Shown here piece after piece: positions 43,384 through 53,492 of a DNA stretch of 64,000 nt. The notes below the pieces were generated by a model. It was not told the origin of the DNA, did no database searches, and saw only the letters and a program-made list of their open reading frames with translations. Origin of the DNA: Pseudoxanthomonas sp. YR558 (GTDB taxonomy: Bacteria; Pseudomonadota; Gammaproteobacteria; Xanthomonadales; Xanthomonadaceae). The DNA lies in NCBI RefSeq assembly GCF_900116385.1, contig NZ_FPCI01000001.1:434001-498000 (forward strand), given 5' to 3'. Both the position numbers and the translations under genes were made by a program. Every line of letters starts with the position of its first letter. Within the stretch, counting starts at the first letter, position 1.

Positions 43384-46300
43384 ATGCCCAAGTTCTTCAT
43401 CAATCACCCGATCTTCGCCTGGGTCGTGTCGATCCTGATCTCGCTCGCCGGCGTGATCTCGATCCTCAACCTCGGCATCGAGTCCTATCCGTCGATCGCA
43501 CCGCCGCAGGTGACGGTCAGTGCCACCTACCCCGGCGCCAGTGCGGAAACCACCGAGCGCTCCGTCACCCAGGTGATCGAGCAACAGCTGACCGGCATCG
43601 ACAACCTGCTGTACTTCAGCTCCAGCTCCAGTTCCGCCGGCCAGGCCTCGATCACCCTGACGTTCCAGACCGGTACCGACGCGGACATCGCGCAGGTACA
43701 GGTGCAGAACAAGGTGTCTCTGGCCACGCCGCGCCTGCCCAGTGAGGTCACCGCGCAGGGCGTGGTGGTAGCCAAGGCCAACGCCGGCTTCCTGATGGTG
43801 GTGGGCCTGCAGTCCGATAACCCGAGCATCGACCGCAACCGCCTGAACGACATCGTCGCGTCGCGCGTGCTGGACCAGATCGCGCGCGTGCCCGGCGTCG
43901 GCAGCACCCAGCACTTCGGCTCCGAGTACGCCATGAACCTGTGGCTGGACCCGGGCAAGCTGCAGGGCTTCAACCTGTCGGCCACCGAAGTGCTCACCGC
44001 CGTGCGCAGCCAGAACGTGCAGTTCGCTGCGGGCTCGGTCGGTTCCGATCCGGCGCCAGAAGGCCAGGCATTCACCGCCACGGTGTCCGCCGAAGGGCGA
44101 TTCACCACGCCGCAGCAGTTCGAGCAGATCATCCTGCGCGCCAATAGCGACGGCTCCACCGTCCGCTTGAAGGACGTGGCCCGCGTCGAGTTCGGCGCCC
44201 AGAACTTCGGCTTCGACACCCAGTTCAACGGCAAGCCGGTCGGCGCGTTCGCCATCCAGCTGCTGCCGGGCGCCAATGCGCTGAACGTGGCCGAGGCCGT
44301 GCGCGCCAAGATGGACGAGCTGCAGCCCAGCTTCCCGCCGGGCGTGAGCTGGTTCTCGCCGTACGACACCACCACGTTCGTGAAGATCTCGATCGAGGAA
44401 GTGGTCAAGACGCTGATCGAGGCGGTGATCCTGGTGTTCCTGGTGATGCTGGTGTTCCTGCAGAACTTCCGCGCCACCATCATCCCCACCCTCGTCATCC
44501 CCGTCGCGTTGCTGGGCACGTTCTGGGGCCTGAGCGTCATCGGCTTCACCATCAACCAGCTGACGATGTTCGCGCTGGTGCTGGCCATCGGTATCGTGGT
44601 CGACGACGCGATCGTGGTGATCGAGAACGTCGAGCGCATCATGGCGGAAGAAAAACTCCCGCCGCGCGAAGCGACCATCAAGGCGATGGGCCAGATCACC
44701 GGCGCCGTCATCGCGATCACCGTGGTGCTGGCGGCGGTGTTCATTCCGTCGGCGCTCCAGGGCGGCGCATCCGGCGAGATCTACAAGCAGTTCGCGCTGA
44801 CCATCGCCATCTCGATGGCGTTCTCGGCCTTCCTGGCACTGGGCTTCACCCCGGCCCTGTGCGCGACCTTCCTGAAGCAGCACGAGCACGACAGCCACGA
44901 GAAGAAGAACATCGTCTTCCGTACGTTCGAGAAGTACTACGGCAAGATCGAGAAGACCTACGTGGGCCACATCGGCTCGGCGATCAAGCACGCGCCGCGC
45001 TGGATGGTGGTGTTCGCCCTGCTGACGGTGCTGGCGGGCTTCCTGTTCACGCGACTGCCGAGCAGCTTCGTGCCGGAAGAAGACCAGGGTTATGCGTTGG
45101 CCATCGTGCAGCTGCCGCCGGGCAATTCGCTGCAGAAGACCAAGCAGGTGTTCAACCAGGTCCGCGGCACGCTGCAGCAGATGGACGGCTTCGACGGCGT
45201 GATGGAAGTGGCGGGTTTCAGCTTTCTGGGCCGCGGCGAGAACGTCGGCATGGCGTTCATCCGGCTCAAGCCGTGGGACGACCGCGACGTCACCGTGCCG
45301 GAGTTCATCCAGCAGGCCAACCAGCGGTTGTACGGCATCAAGGGTGCGCAGATCTTCGTGGTGAACCTGCCGACCATCCAGGGCCTGGGCCAGTTCGGTG
45401 GCTTCGACATGTGGCTGCAGGACCGCGCCGGCCTGGGCCAGGAGGCCCTGATGTCCGCACGCAACCAGTTGCTGGGAGCCGCATCGCAGGACAAGAGCCT
45501 GATGGCGGTCCGCCCGAACACGCTGGAGAACGCGCCGCAGCTGCAATTGCACGTGGATCGCGTGCAGGCGCAGGCGATGGGGCTGTCGGTCAGCGACATC
45601 TACAACGGCATCCAGCTGATGCTGGCACCGGTGTACGTCAACGACTTCTTCTATGAGGGCCGCATCAAGCGCGTGAACATGCGTGCCGATGCTGCCTACC
45701 GCACGGGCGCCGACTCGCTGGGTCGCATCTACACGCCCAGCAGCCAGCAGACCGATGCCTCCGGTGGTCGCGCGATGATCCCGCTGTCCAACGTGGTGCA
45801 GTCCAGCTGGGCCTCGGTGCCGCCGTCGCTGTCGCGCTACAACGGCTATTCGGCGGTGAACATCAACGGTTCCGCCGCGCCGGGCAGTTCGTCCGGCCAG
45901 TCGATGACCACGATGGAGCACATCGTCACCGACCAGCTGCCGCAGGGCTTCGGCTACGACTGGAGCGGCATGTCGTACCAGGAAATCCTGGCCGGCAACA
46001 GCGCCACGCTGCTGATGGTGCTGTCGATCGTGGTAGTGTTCCTCTGCCTGGCCGCGCTGTACGAAAGCTGGTCGATCCCGGTGGCCGTGCTGCTGGTCGT
46101 GCCGCTGGGCGCCCTGGGTGCGGTGCTGTTCACCATGCTGCGCCCCGGTCTATCGAACGACCTGTTCTTCAAGATCGGCCTGATCACCATCATCGGCCTG
46201 GCGGCGAAGAACGCGATCCTGATCGTCGAGTTCGCGGTCATGGAGCGCAAGCAGGGCAAGACACTGCGCGAAGCGGTGGTCTCGGCGTCGCACCTGCGCT

Positions 46301-46551
46301 TCCGCCCGATTCTGATGACCTCGTTCGCCTTCATCATGGGCGTGCTGCCGATGGCGATCTCCACCGGCGCTGGCGCCAACGCGCGCCACGCCATCGGCAC
46401 CGGTGTCATCGGCGGCATGATGTTCGCCACCTTCCTCGGCCTGCTGCTGATCCCGGTGTTCTTCGTGTCGGTCCGGCGCATGCTGGGCGACAAGATGGAC
46501 GAGCCGTCGAAGGAGTACCTGGAAGAAAAGGGCAAGCCAGCCTCGCGCTGA
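43384..46551 (+). CDS. RND multidrug efflux pump (HAE1 family, AcrB/SmeE-like)
   Basis: A 1055-residue trimeric proton antiporter. The N terminus FFINHPIFAWVVSILISLAGVISILNL is the typical first helix. The proton-relay Asp pair is in GIVVDDAIVVIENVER (about residue 407), and the relay Lys region is AAKNAILIVEFA late in the protein (about 940). The large periplasmic loops, PGAS and porter segments (ATYPGASAETTERSVTQVIEQQLTGI) are standard for drug-exporting members. Substrate cannot be read from sequence. A strong terminator follows at 46572, and no outer-membrane factor gene is present. Confidence 0.96.
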   Translation: MPKFFINHPIFAWVVSILISLAGVISILNLGIESYPSIAPPQVTVSATYPGASAETTERSVTQVIEQQLTGIDNLLYFSSSSSSAGQASITLTFQTGTDADIAQVQVQNKVSLATPRLPSEVTAQGVVVAKANAGFLMVVGLQSDNPSIDRNRLNDIVASRVLDQIARVPGVGSTQHFGSEYAMNLWLDPGKLQGFNLSATEVLTAVRSQNVQFAAGSVGSDPAPEGQAFTATVSAEGRFTTPQQFEQIILRANSDGSTVRLKDVARVEFGAQNFGFDTQFNGKPVGAFAIQLLPGANALNVAEAVRAKMDELQPSFPPGVSWFSPYDTTTFVKISIEEVVKTLIEAVILVFLVMLVFLQNFRATIIPTLVIPVALLGTFWGLSVIGFTINQLTMFALVLAIGIVVDDAIVVIENVERIMAEEKLPPREATIKAMGQITGAVIAITVVLAAVFIPSALQGGASGEIYKQFALTIAISMAFSAFLALGFTPALCATFLKQHEHDSHEKKNIVFRTFEKYYGKIEKTYVGHIGSAIKHAPRWMVVFALLTVLAGFLFTRLPSSFVPEEDQGYALAIVQLPPGNSLQKTKQVFNQVRGTLQQMDGFDGVMEVAGFSFLGRGENVGMAFIRLKPWDDRDVTVPEFIQQANQRLYGIKGAQIFVVNLPTIQGLGQFGGFDMWLQDRAGLGQEALMSARNQLLGAASQDKSLMAVRPNTLENAPQLQLHVDRVQAQAMGLSVSDIYNGIQLMLAPVYVNDFFYEGRIKRVNMRADAAYRTGADSLGRIYTPSSQQTDASGGRAMIPLSNVVQSSWASVPPSLSRYNGYSAVNINGSAAPGSSSGQSMTTMEHIVTDQLPQGFGYDWSGMSYQEILAGNSATLLMVLSIVVVFLCLAALYESWSIPVAVLLVVPLGALGAVLFTMLRPGLSNDLFFKIGLITIIGLAAKNAILIVEFAVMERKQGKTLREAVVSASHLRFRPILMTSFAFIMGVLPMAISTGAGANARHAIGTGVIGGMMFATFLGLLLIPVFFVSVRRMLGDKMDEPSKEYLEEKGKPASR

Positions 46552-46571
46552 TTCGACCTGTCCGCTACGAG

Positions 46572-46602
46572 AAAGCCCCGGTCCTGCCGGGGCTTTTTCT
46601 TT
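46572..46602 (+). terminator. Terminator of the first RND operon
   Basis: AGCCCCGG (46574-46581) pairs with CCGGGGCT (46587-46594) around a 5-base loop, followed by TTTTTCTTT. It lies 22 bases after the pump stop. Confidence 0.92.
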
Positions 46603-46828
46603 GCATCGAGGGCGTTGCGGTCCTTGGATTGACCGCGATGACCCGCTTTCCTCGTGTCCGACCGACCCGCCCGCCTTCGCGCCCGTGCGCGCGGCTGCGG
46701 GCCAGGTAAACGAAACACACTTCTAGCCGGCGTCTCAAATCGTGATAATCCGGCGCTTCATGCTGTCGAACCGGCCCCCGCCCGTTCGTCGCCCTGACGA
46801 CCTCCCTGACCTGCCGAAGACCTCCCCC

Positions 46829-48025
46829 ATGACACGGAAAGACCCCACCGCACGGAAAAAGCCCTCCACGCCCCTGCGCATGACCCTCATGCTGATCGCC
46901 GTCGCGATCATCATCGGCGGCGTGTTCGTCGCCAAGGCGGTCATGGGTAACCTGTTGAACGGCTTCTTCGACAACATGCCGCAACCCGCTTCCACCGTCA
47001 CCGACTGGACGGCCAAGGAAGAGGAATGGGTCGACGCGCAGCAGGCGGTGGGCACGTTCGTGGCGATCAACGGCACCGACGTCACCACCGAAGCCGGCGG
47101 CGTGGTCCGTAGCCTGTCGATCGACGTGGGCAGGCCGGTCAAGGCCGGCACGGTGCTGGCCCAGCTCAACACGGCCAATGAACTGGCGGTACTGAAATCG
47201 CTGGAAGCCCAGGCCAAGTTGGCCGCCGTGCAGCGCGACCGCTGGCAGGCGCTCGCGCGCGACAAACTAGTCTCGCAAGCCGAAGCCGAAGAGCGCGCCA
47301 CGGTCGCCGCGACCTCGCTGGCCCAGGTGGAGGCCCAGCGTGCGTTGATCGCGCAGAAGACCATCCGCGCGCCGTTCGACGGTGTGCTCGGCATCCGCCA
47401 GGTCAACCTCGGCCAGTTCATCAACCCGGGCGACCCCATCGTCAGCCTGCAGGCGCTGGACCCGATCTACCTCGACTTCACCCTGCCCGAGCGCCAGGTC
47501 GGCCAGGTGTTGCCGGGCACCGCCATCCGCGCCACGGTCGACGCACTGCCGGGCCAGGTATTCGAAGGCAAGGTGACCGCCGTCGAACCGCAGGTCGATG
47601 CCGCCACGCGCAACTTCAAGGTGCAGGCAACGCTGGACAACGGCGAGTACAACCTCCGCCCCGGCGCGTTCGCGCATGTCGGCTTCGACACGGGCGACAG
47701 CCGCAAGGTCGTGGTGGTGCCGCAGACGGCGATCAGCTTCAACCCGTACGGCAATGCGGTGTACGTGATCCAGGAAGTGCAGCGCGCCGAAGGCGAGAAG
47801 GACATGCAGGGCAAGCCGCTCACCGGCAAGAAGCTGGTCGTGCGCCAGCGCTTCGTGAAGACCGGCGCCACCCGCGGCGACCTGATCGCCGTGACCGAAG
47901 GCCTGAAGCCGGGTGAGCGCGTGGCGACCACCGGCCTGCTCAAGCTGCGCAACGACGCCGAAGTGGTGGTGAACAACAAGGTGCAGCCGGTAACCGAGGC
48001 CCAGCCGAAGCCCGAGAACCGCTGA
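46829..48025 (+). CDS. RND efflux periplasmic adaptor of the second system
   Basis: A ~398-residue adaptor. The N terminus is a signal anchor (LRMTLMLIAVAIIIGGVFVAKAVMG), not a lipobox. A shortened coiled-coil hairpin (about 110-165, LAVLKSLEAQAKLAAVQRDRW to LAQVEAQRALIAQKTIRAPFDGVLGIRQVNLGQFINPGD) separates the barrel-sandwich halves; beta-barrel and membrane-proximal domains follow. The start is uncertain: ATG 46742, 46760 and 46829 are all open in frame; 46829 gives a normal basic N terminus. It starts a second efflux operon after a ~275-base spacer holding the terminator of the first. No regulator gene is next to it. Confidence 0.93.
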   Translation: MTRKDPTARKKPSTPLRMTLMLIAVAIIIGGVFVAKAVMGNLLNGFFDNMPQPASTVTDWTAKEEEWVDAQQAVGTFVAINGTDVTTEAGGVVRSLSIDVGRPVKAGTVLAQLNTANELAVLKSLEAQAKLAAVQRDRWQALARDKLVSQAEAEERATVAATSLAQVEAQRALIAQKTIRAPFDGVLGIRQVNLGQFINPGDPIVSLQALDPIYLDFTLPERQVGQVLPGTAIRATVDALPGQVFEGKVTAVEPQVDAATRNFKVQATLDNGEYNLRPGAFAHVGFDTGDSRKVVVVPQTAISFNPYGNAVYVIQEVQRAEGEKDMQGKPLTGKKLVVRQRFVKTGATRGDLIAVTEGLKPGERVATTGLLKLRNDAEVVVNNKVQPVTEAQPKPENR

Positions 48026-48037
48026 CGGAGCGCCGGC

Positions 48038-51000
48038 ATGAAATTCACCGACATCTTCATCAATAAACCGGTACTGGCGATCGTCGTCAGCCTGTTCATC
48101 TTGCTGTTCGGCCTGCGCTCGTTCACCGAATTGAACGTGCGCCAATACCCCGAGCTGCGCAACGCCGTGGTCAACATCAGCACGGTGTACTACGGTGCCG
48201 ACGCGGACCTGATCCAGGGCTTCATCACCACGCCGCTGGAGCGGGAAGTCGCGAGCGCGGAAGGCATCGAGTACCTCAGCTCGACCAGCTCCGCCGGCGT
48301 CAGCCAGATCCAGGCCTACATCCGCCTGGACCAGGACCCGAACGAGGCGCTCACCCAGATCGCCGCCAAGGTCAACAAGATGCGCGGCCAGCTGCCGCCG
48401 GAGTCCGAGGACCCGGTGATCGACCTGCAGCAGGGCCAGCAGATCGCGGCCATGTACGTGTCCTTCGCCAGCGAGACCCTGGACAACAACCAGATCACCG
48501 ACTACCTGACCCGCGTCGTCCAGCCCAAGCTGGTCACCGTGTCGGGCGTGCAGCGCGCCGATATCCTCGGTGCGGGCACGTTCGCCATGCGCGTCTGGTT
48601 GAAGCCGGACCGCATGACGGCCCTGCAGGTGACGGCCAGCGACGTGTCCACGGCGTTGTCGTCCAACAACGTGCTGGCGGCGGTGGGCTCCACCAAGGGC
48701 CAGATGGTCGCCATCGACATGACGGCCCGCACCGATCTGCGCAATGCCGACGAGTTCCGCCAGCTGATCATCCGTGAGCAGAACGGCGCCATCGTCCGCC
48801 TCGGCGACGTGGCCGACGTGCAGCTGGGTTCCGAGAGCTACGGCACCTCGGTCCGCATCAATGGCGAAGCGGCGACGTTCATGGGCATCTTCGTGTCGCC
48901 CGACGCGAACTCGCTGGACGTCATCAAGAACGTGCGCACCCTGTGGGACAACGAGATCGTTCCGCAGCTGCCCGAGGGTATCAAGGCGACGATCCCGTAC
49001 GACAGCACCGAGCAGATCCAGGACGCCATCGACGAGGTCGTCAGCACGATCGTGGAAGCGGTGATCATCGTCATCGTGGTGATCTTCCTGTTCCTTGGCT
49101 CACTGCGCAGCGTACTGATCCCCGCGGTGACGGTGCCGCTGTCGCTGGTCGGCGCGCTGTTCCTGATGCTGCTGATGGGCTTCACCATCAACCTGCTGAC
49201 CCTGCTGGCGATGGTGCTGGCGATCGGCATCGTGGTGGACGACGCGATCATCGTGCTGGAGAACATCCATCGCCACATCGAAGAAGGCATGTCGCCTTAC
49301 GATGCCTCCATCAAGGGCGCGCGCGAGCTCGCTTGGCCGGTCGTGGCGATGACCACCACGCTGGTGGCCGTGTACCTGCCGATCGGCTTCCAGGGTGGCC
49401 TGACGGGCGTGCTGTTCACCGAGTTCGCGTTCACCCTCGCCGGCTCGGTGCTGCTGTCCGGCGTGATCGCGCTGACGCTGAGCCCGATGATGTGCGCCAA
49501 GCTGCTCAAGCCGCATACCGAAGGCGGCAAGGGCAAGCTGGAGAAGTGGCTGGACACGCGCTTCGACAAACTCAACGCCGGTTACCAGCGTCGCCTGCAT
49601 GGCACGCTGGAAACCAAGTCGGTGATCGGCGTGCTCGGCCTGATCGTGCTGGTGTCGTGCGTGTTCCTATACATCACCGCGCCGAAGGAACCCGCGCCGC
49701 TGGAAGACGAGGGCTTCATCTTCTCGGTCGCCAGCGCGGACCCCTACTCCACCCTGGACTACGTGGAGCGCTACACCGAAGAGGTCACCTCGATCGCCAA
49801 GGGCGTGCCGGAAGTGCAGGACTACTTCCTGTTCAATGGTGGCTTCGGCGGCAGCGGTGGTGGCGCCAGCCCGATGGCGATGGCCGGTTTCGTGCTGAAG
49901 CCGTGGAGCGAGCGCGACCGCTCGACCAATGCCGTGCTCCAGCAGGAACTGCAGCCGAAGATGAGCCAGGTCAGCGGCCTGAACATCTTCGCGCTGGTGC
50001 CCCCCTCGCTCCCGAGCGCAGGCGGCGACGGCGGTGGCGGCGAGTTCGTCATCGGCGGCGTCGGCGAATTGAGCCAGTTGGCCGAGCTGGCCGACCAGAT
50101 CCTGATGAAGGCGATGGAGAGCAAGCGCTTCATCTTCCTGGACAAGGACCTGAAGATCGACAAGCCGCGCATCGAGGTCAACATCGACCGCGACAAGGCG
50201 GCCAGCCTGGGCATCGACATGCGTACGCTGGCGGCCGACATGGCGGCGATGCTGTCGGGTGGCTACACCAACCGCTTCGCGATGCAGAACCGCTCGTACC
50301 TGGTGATCCCGCAGGTGCAGCGCAGCGACCGACTCAACGCCAGCGACCTGGAGAACTACTACACCCGCGCCCGCAACGGCGAGCTGATCCCGCTCTCCAC
50401 CATCGTGACGCTGAAGGAGAGCGCGCAGCCGCAGTCGCTCAAGCGCTTCCAGCAGTTGAACGCGGTGTCGATCACCTTCGCCCCTCGCCCCGGCGTGAGC
50501 AAGGGCGAGGCGCTAGCCATCCTCGACCAGGCGGCGAAGGAAGTACTGCCGCAGGGCTACTCGGTGGATTACGCCGGCGAGTCGCGCCAGTTCAAGCAGG
50601 AAGGCGCAGCGATGCTGGTGACGCTGGCGTTGGCGCTGATCGTGATCTTCCTGGTGCTGTCGGCCCAGTTCGAGAGCTTCCGCGATGCGCTGATCATGCT
50701 GTTGACGGTGCCGATGGCGATCTGCGGCGCGCTACTGACCCTGAACGCGTTGGCCTTGCTCAGCGGCATCCTGGGGTTCATGCAGATCGAAGCTTTCCCC
50801 GGCATGAGCATCAACATCTACACGCAGGTAGGCCTGGTGACGCTGGTCGGCGTGATCTCCAAGCACGGCATCCTGATCGTGGAGTTCGCCAACAAGCTGC
50901 AGGTCGAGCGCGGCCTGTCCAAGCGCGAGGCGATCGAGGAAGCGGCGGCGATCCGCCTGCGGCCGGTGCTGATGACCACCGCAGCGCTTGTGTTCGCGAT

Positions 51001-51211
51001 GATCCCGCTGCTGATCGCCAGTGGTCCGGGTGCGGCGTCGCGCTTCTCGATGGGCGTGGTGATCGCCTCGGGCATGACGATCGGCACGATGTTCACCCTG
51101 TTCGTGCTGCCGGCGTTCTACCTGTACCTGGCACGCGACCATGCGCACGACCGCAAGGATGCCAAAGAGGCGGCACCATCCCTGGAGAGTGAAGCCGCGC
51201 CCGGACATTGA
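48038..51211 (+). CDS. RND multidrug efflux pump of the second system (HAE1 family)
   Basis: A 1057-residue pump 12 bases after its adaptor. The first helix is IFINKPVLAIVVSLFILLFGLRSF. The relay Asp pair lies in GIVVDDAIIVLENIHRH (about residue 407). It differs from its neighbour in carrying a Gly-rich loop (GGFGGSGGGASPMAMAG, then GGDGGGGEFVIGG; about 598-675) in the periplasmic porter region, as in MexK/VexF-like pumps that use adaptors without lipobox. The C-terminal SKHGILIVEFANKLQ replaces the usual AKNAILIVEFA. A terminator at 51237 follows and no outer-membrane factor is encoded. Confidence 0.94.
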   Translation: MKFTDIFINKPVLAIVVSLFILLFGLRSFTELNVRQYPELRNAVVNISTVYYGADADLIQGFITTPLEREVASAEGIEYLSSTSSAGVSQIQAYIRLDQDPNEALTQIAAKVNKMRGQLPPESEDPVIDLQQGQQIAAMYVSFASETLDNNQITDYLTRVVQPKLVTVSGVQRADILGAGTFAMRVWLKPDRMTALQVTASDVSTALSSNNVLAAVGSTKGQMVAIDMTARTDLRNADEFRQLIIREQNGAIVRLGDVADVQLGSESYGTSVRINGEAATFMGIFVSPDANSLDVIKNVRTLWDNEIVPQLPEGIKATIPYDSTEQIQDAIDEVVSTIVEAVIIVIVVIFLFLGSLRSVLIPAVTVPLSLVGALFLMLLMGFTINLLTLLAMVLAIGIVVDDAIIVLENIHRHIEEGMSPYDASIKGARELAWPVVAMTTTLVAVYLPIGFQGGLTGVLFTEFAFTLAGSVLLSGVIALTLSPMMCAKLLKPHTEGGKGKLEKWLDTRFDKLNAGYQRRLHGTLETKSVIGVLGLIVLVSCVFLYITAPKEPAPLEDEGFIFSVASADPYSTLDYVERYTEEVTSIAKGVPEVQDYFLFNGGFGGSGGGASPMAMAGFVLKPWSERDRSTNAVLQQELQPKMSQVSGLNIFALVPPSLPSAGGDGGGGEFVIGGVGELSQLAELADQILMKAMESKRFIFLDKDLKIDKPRIEVNIDRDKAASLGIDMRTLAADMAAMLSGGYTNRFAMQNRSYLVIPQVQRSDRLNASDLENYYTRARNGELIPLSTIVTLKESAQPQSLKRFQQLNAVSITFAPRPGVSKGEALAILDQAAKEVLPQGYSVDYAGESRQFKQEGAAMLVTLALALIVIFLVLSAQFESFRDALIMLLTVPMAICGALLTLNALALLSGILGFMQIEAFPGMSINIYTQVGLVTLVGVISKHGILIVEFANKLQVERGLSKREAIEEAAAIRLRPVLMTTAALVFAMIPLLIASGPGAASRFSMGVVIASGMTIGTMFTLFVLPAFYLYLARDHAHDRKDAKEAAPSLESEAAPGH

Positions 51212-51236
51212 GTACGGCCACGCCCGATGAAAAATA

Positions 51237-51267
51237 GGAAGCCCCGGCCATGCCGGGGCTTCCTTTT
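51237..51267 (+). terminator. Terminator of the second RND operon
   Basis: GGAAGCCCCGGC (51237-51248) pairs with GCCGGGGCTTCC (51252-51263), a 12-bp stem with a 3-base loop, then TTTT. On the minus strand the A-rich bases before the stem become a T run, so it can also stop the convergent effector operon. Confidence 0.93.
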
Positions 51268-51312
51268 GGGCGCCGCCGGGACAGATGCTTGTCCTGTCCT
51301 GATCCGCGCGAC

Positions 51313-52881
51313 TCAGCTCAATGCCTGGCCTTGGCTGGCCGATCTTTGCTGCTCCTGGAGGTGCGCCATCTGCTGCACCTGCAGCCGGTCGGACGACTCG
51401 ATTCCGCGCAAGCTCTCCTGCAAAGAGGGAGACGGTTCGGACAGCGACACGTTGGCGCGGTCGCCGGGTATCCGGCCAGCTACCCAGACTTGGTCTTCAT
51501 GGACCACCACGGCTCGGATCTGGCCGGGATCGGTCACGCCCCCCAACACGGCCTGATGAGTGATCTCGGCGATCTTCTCCTTCGCCACGCCTGGCAGACG
51601 TTCCTCCAGAGCGGAATACAACGGGTAGCGAGGATGGTCCGTGGGAAACGTTTGTGCGTGATCGTCGCGTTGAAGCCGGGTGTCCGACGATGGCGTAGTC
51701 CGCTCATGGTCCGAGCCAACCGACCCCCGCCCTCTGTGCTCGGGTGACGCAGGTTGAAGATAGTCAGGCGTCCGGAAGCGGATGGTCGGCCCAGACCCGT
51801 CGTCTGTTTCGGGTCGCCGCAGCTGCTCTGGCGGCCGTGCATCGCGGTCAATCGGAGGAAGTCGGTCGCAGAAGAATTGTTGACGCTGCTCGTGATAATC
51901 CGCGAGCCGCTGCGTCGCCGCGGCCTCCGCCGCTGCGCTGCGCTCCGCACGTGCCGCCGGTTCACCGGCCGGCAACGGGCCGCGCAGTTCGCCAAGGGTG
52001 TCCAGCGCGTTGCCGTAGGGACCACGCGCGACCACCGTGGCGATGGCCCGGCCTGCGGCAACATCGCCTCGGAACTTGTCGATCATGGGGTCGAACACCT
52101 CGGCCAGTTGGCGTGCGGCCGGATCCGACAGGATGGAGCGGTCGGGCCTGCCCTCGCCGTCAATGCCGAGAAAGTGATGCATGCTGTGCGATCCGAGCAG
52201 CAAGCCAGCAACGCCGGGGGCACGCGGATCGAGAGGATCACGGTCGCTGGCATAGCCCGCGCCGTGCAGGGCCGCGATCTCGTTTGCGCTGGCGTACACC
52301 CGCACCTGCCCATAGTGCGGGCTGGCGGCGCTGACTGCATCCCCGACCTTGACGTGGTTGAGGACGCTGCCGCCTCCTTCTCCAATCCCGTAACCCAGGC
52401 TCGCCGCACCATAGGCATTGAAGGTCTCGCCACGCAGGTCGAAATGGTGCGCCGTGATCTGCGCCAGGGTGCCACCCAGAGAGTGTCCTGTAACGGTGAC
52501 TTCCGGGACGTGGCCCCCTTCACGGCCGATATCCCGGGCTCTTTCAATCGCACGCCGCGTCAACGCGATGGCGTCCTGCACCTGAGGATTGACGCGGTCA
52601 AGCACCATCGCGCCATCGGTAATCAGGCCATCTTTGACCCAGCCCTCCCACTTCTTTTCGCCCTCGGTACCACGGTGAGCAACGATGATCTCGCCGGTGT
52701 CTACGCGCTGGTAGATGGTGCCCTGGTAGCCGTTGATAGGGCTGCTGGCGTGTTCGAGTATTTTGTAGGTTATTCCACCGAGAACAATATTCTGCTCTTT
52801 ACCTTTTGGCTGTGGTTCTGGCGGATAGAACTTGTACGCGTCATTTGCCAGATAAGCATACTGCTGGCTAGTTAGGCTCAT
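51313..52881 (-). CDS. Probable antibacterial T4SS lipase effector with XVIPCD-like C terminus
   Basis: A 522-residue protein with three parts. Residues 1-230 are a class-3 lipase-like alpha/beta hydrolase with the elbow GHSLGGT (nucleophile S134) and AHRGTEGEKKWEGW before it. Residues ~290-415 are a Pro/Arg/Glu-rich linker. Residues 416-522 resemble the XVIPCD, the VirD4-binding signal of Xanthomonadales T4SS effectors: HPRYPLYSALEERL, then ALGGV..IRAVVVHEDQVWVAGRIPG, then a Gln-rich tail (LQVQQMAHLQEQQRS). Known members of this class kill neighbouring bacteria by contact. Its ATG overlaps the stop of the upstream immunity-type gene, and virD4 is in the same operon. No signal peptide, as expected. 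Confidence 0.85.
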   Translation of the reverse strand: MSLTSQQYAYLANDAYKFYPPEPQPKGKEQNIVLGGITYKILEHASSPINGYQGTIYQRVDTGEIIVAHRGTEGEKKWEGWVKDGLITDGAMVLDRVNPQVQDAIALTRRAIERARDIGREGGHVPEVTVTGHSLGGTLAQITAHHFDLRGETFNAYGAASLGYGIGEGGGSVLNHVKVGDAVSAASPHYGQVRVYASANEIAALHGAGYASDRDPLDPRAPGVAGLLLGSHSMHHFLGIDGEGRPDRSILSDPAARQLAEVFDPMIDKFRGDVAAGRAIATVVARGPYGNALDTLGELRGPLPAGEPAARAERSAAAEAAATQRLADYHEQRQQFFCDRLPPIDRDARPPEQLRRPETDDGSGPTIRFRTPDYLQPASPEHRGRGSVGSDHERTTPSSDTRLQRDDHAQTFPTDHPRYPLYSALEERLPGVAKEKIAEITHQAVLGGVTDPGQIRAVVVHEDQVWVAGRIPGDRANVSLSEPSPSLQESLRGIESSDRLQVQQMAHLQEQQRSASQGQALS

Positions 52882-53492
52882 TGGACTGCTGCCCTAGAAG
52901 AAAAAACAACAGAAAAAACTTCTGCCTCGAGCTCTGCGCGAAAAACCTTAGGGCCTTGGGCTTCCCATATAGTCGGATCGGCAGGATCTGACCTACCACG
53001 CCCATCCTTCCAGAAATAGAAAGTTTCTACTTGTTCGGAAATCATCATTTCTGGCGTATACCAGAGCGCAAGCTCCGGGTAAAAATGTCTTGAATTAAAC
53101 TGCATATCGGCGGCAATAAAGATGCCGGCGAGCTCCCATTGGCAAATTCCTCGCCCATAAAAATCCTCCTCATATATCGCGTCCAGATAGATCGTGCCAA
53201 CGTATCTGCCATCCGCGACCTTAGTCAAAGAAAACGGGATTGAAGCACTCTTTGGCTCAGTTTGAACGCCAGCGAAATTACGTATCGGGGGCAGACATTG
53301 TTGATTCGAGATGTCGTATTGCAAGCTACTCCTGGATACCTCATACGGTCCAGATGCGTCGACTATGTCCATGGTTATGATATAGCCGTGTTTTGGATTC
53401 TTATTTAGCTTGTGCAATGGCTTCTCTTCCTGCACCGGCGCACAAGCCGCGAATGCCATGCTGGTCGCGACGACCATCGACTTCATACTCAT
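52878..53492 (-). CDS. Probable immunity lipoprotein of the lipase effector
   Basis: A 204-residue protein from ATG 53492, chosen for its AGGAG six bases upstream and the signal sequence it opens (MSMKSMVVATSMAFAACAPVQ; lipidation Cys at 17). The mature part is unrecognised and beta-rich, ending in a Phe/Val-rich segment. Base composition is clearly AT-richer than the neighbouring genes. T4SS immunity proteins of this group are usually periplasmic lipoproteins encoded beside their effector; here the stop overlaps the effector ATG by four bases and the immunity gene comes first. The frame is also open upstream to 53744 (see separate entry). Confidence 0.75.
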   Translation of the reverse strand: MSMKSMVVATSMAFAACAPVQEEKPLHKLNKNPKHGYIITMDIVDASGPYEVSRSSLQYDISNQQCLPPIRNFAGVQTEPKSASIPFSLTKVADGRYVGTIYLDAIYEEDFYGRGICQWELAGIFIAADMQFNSRHFYPELALWYTPEMMISEQVETFYFWKDGRGRSDPADPTIWEAQGPKVFRAELEAEVFSVVFSSRAAVQ

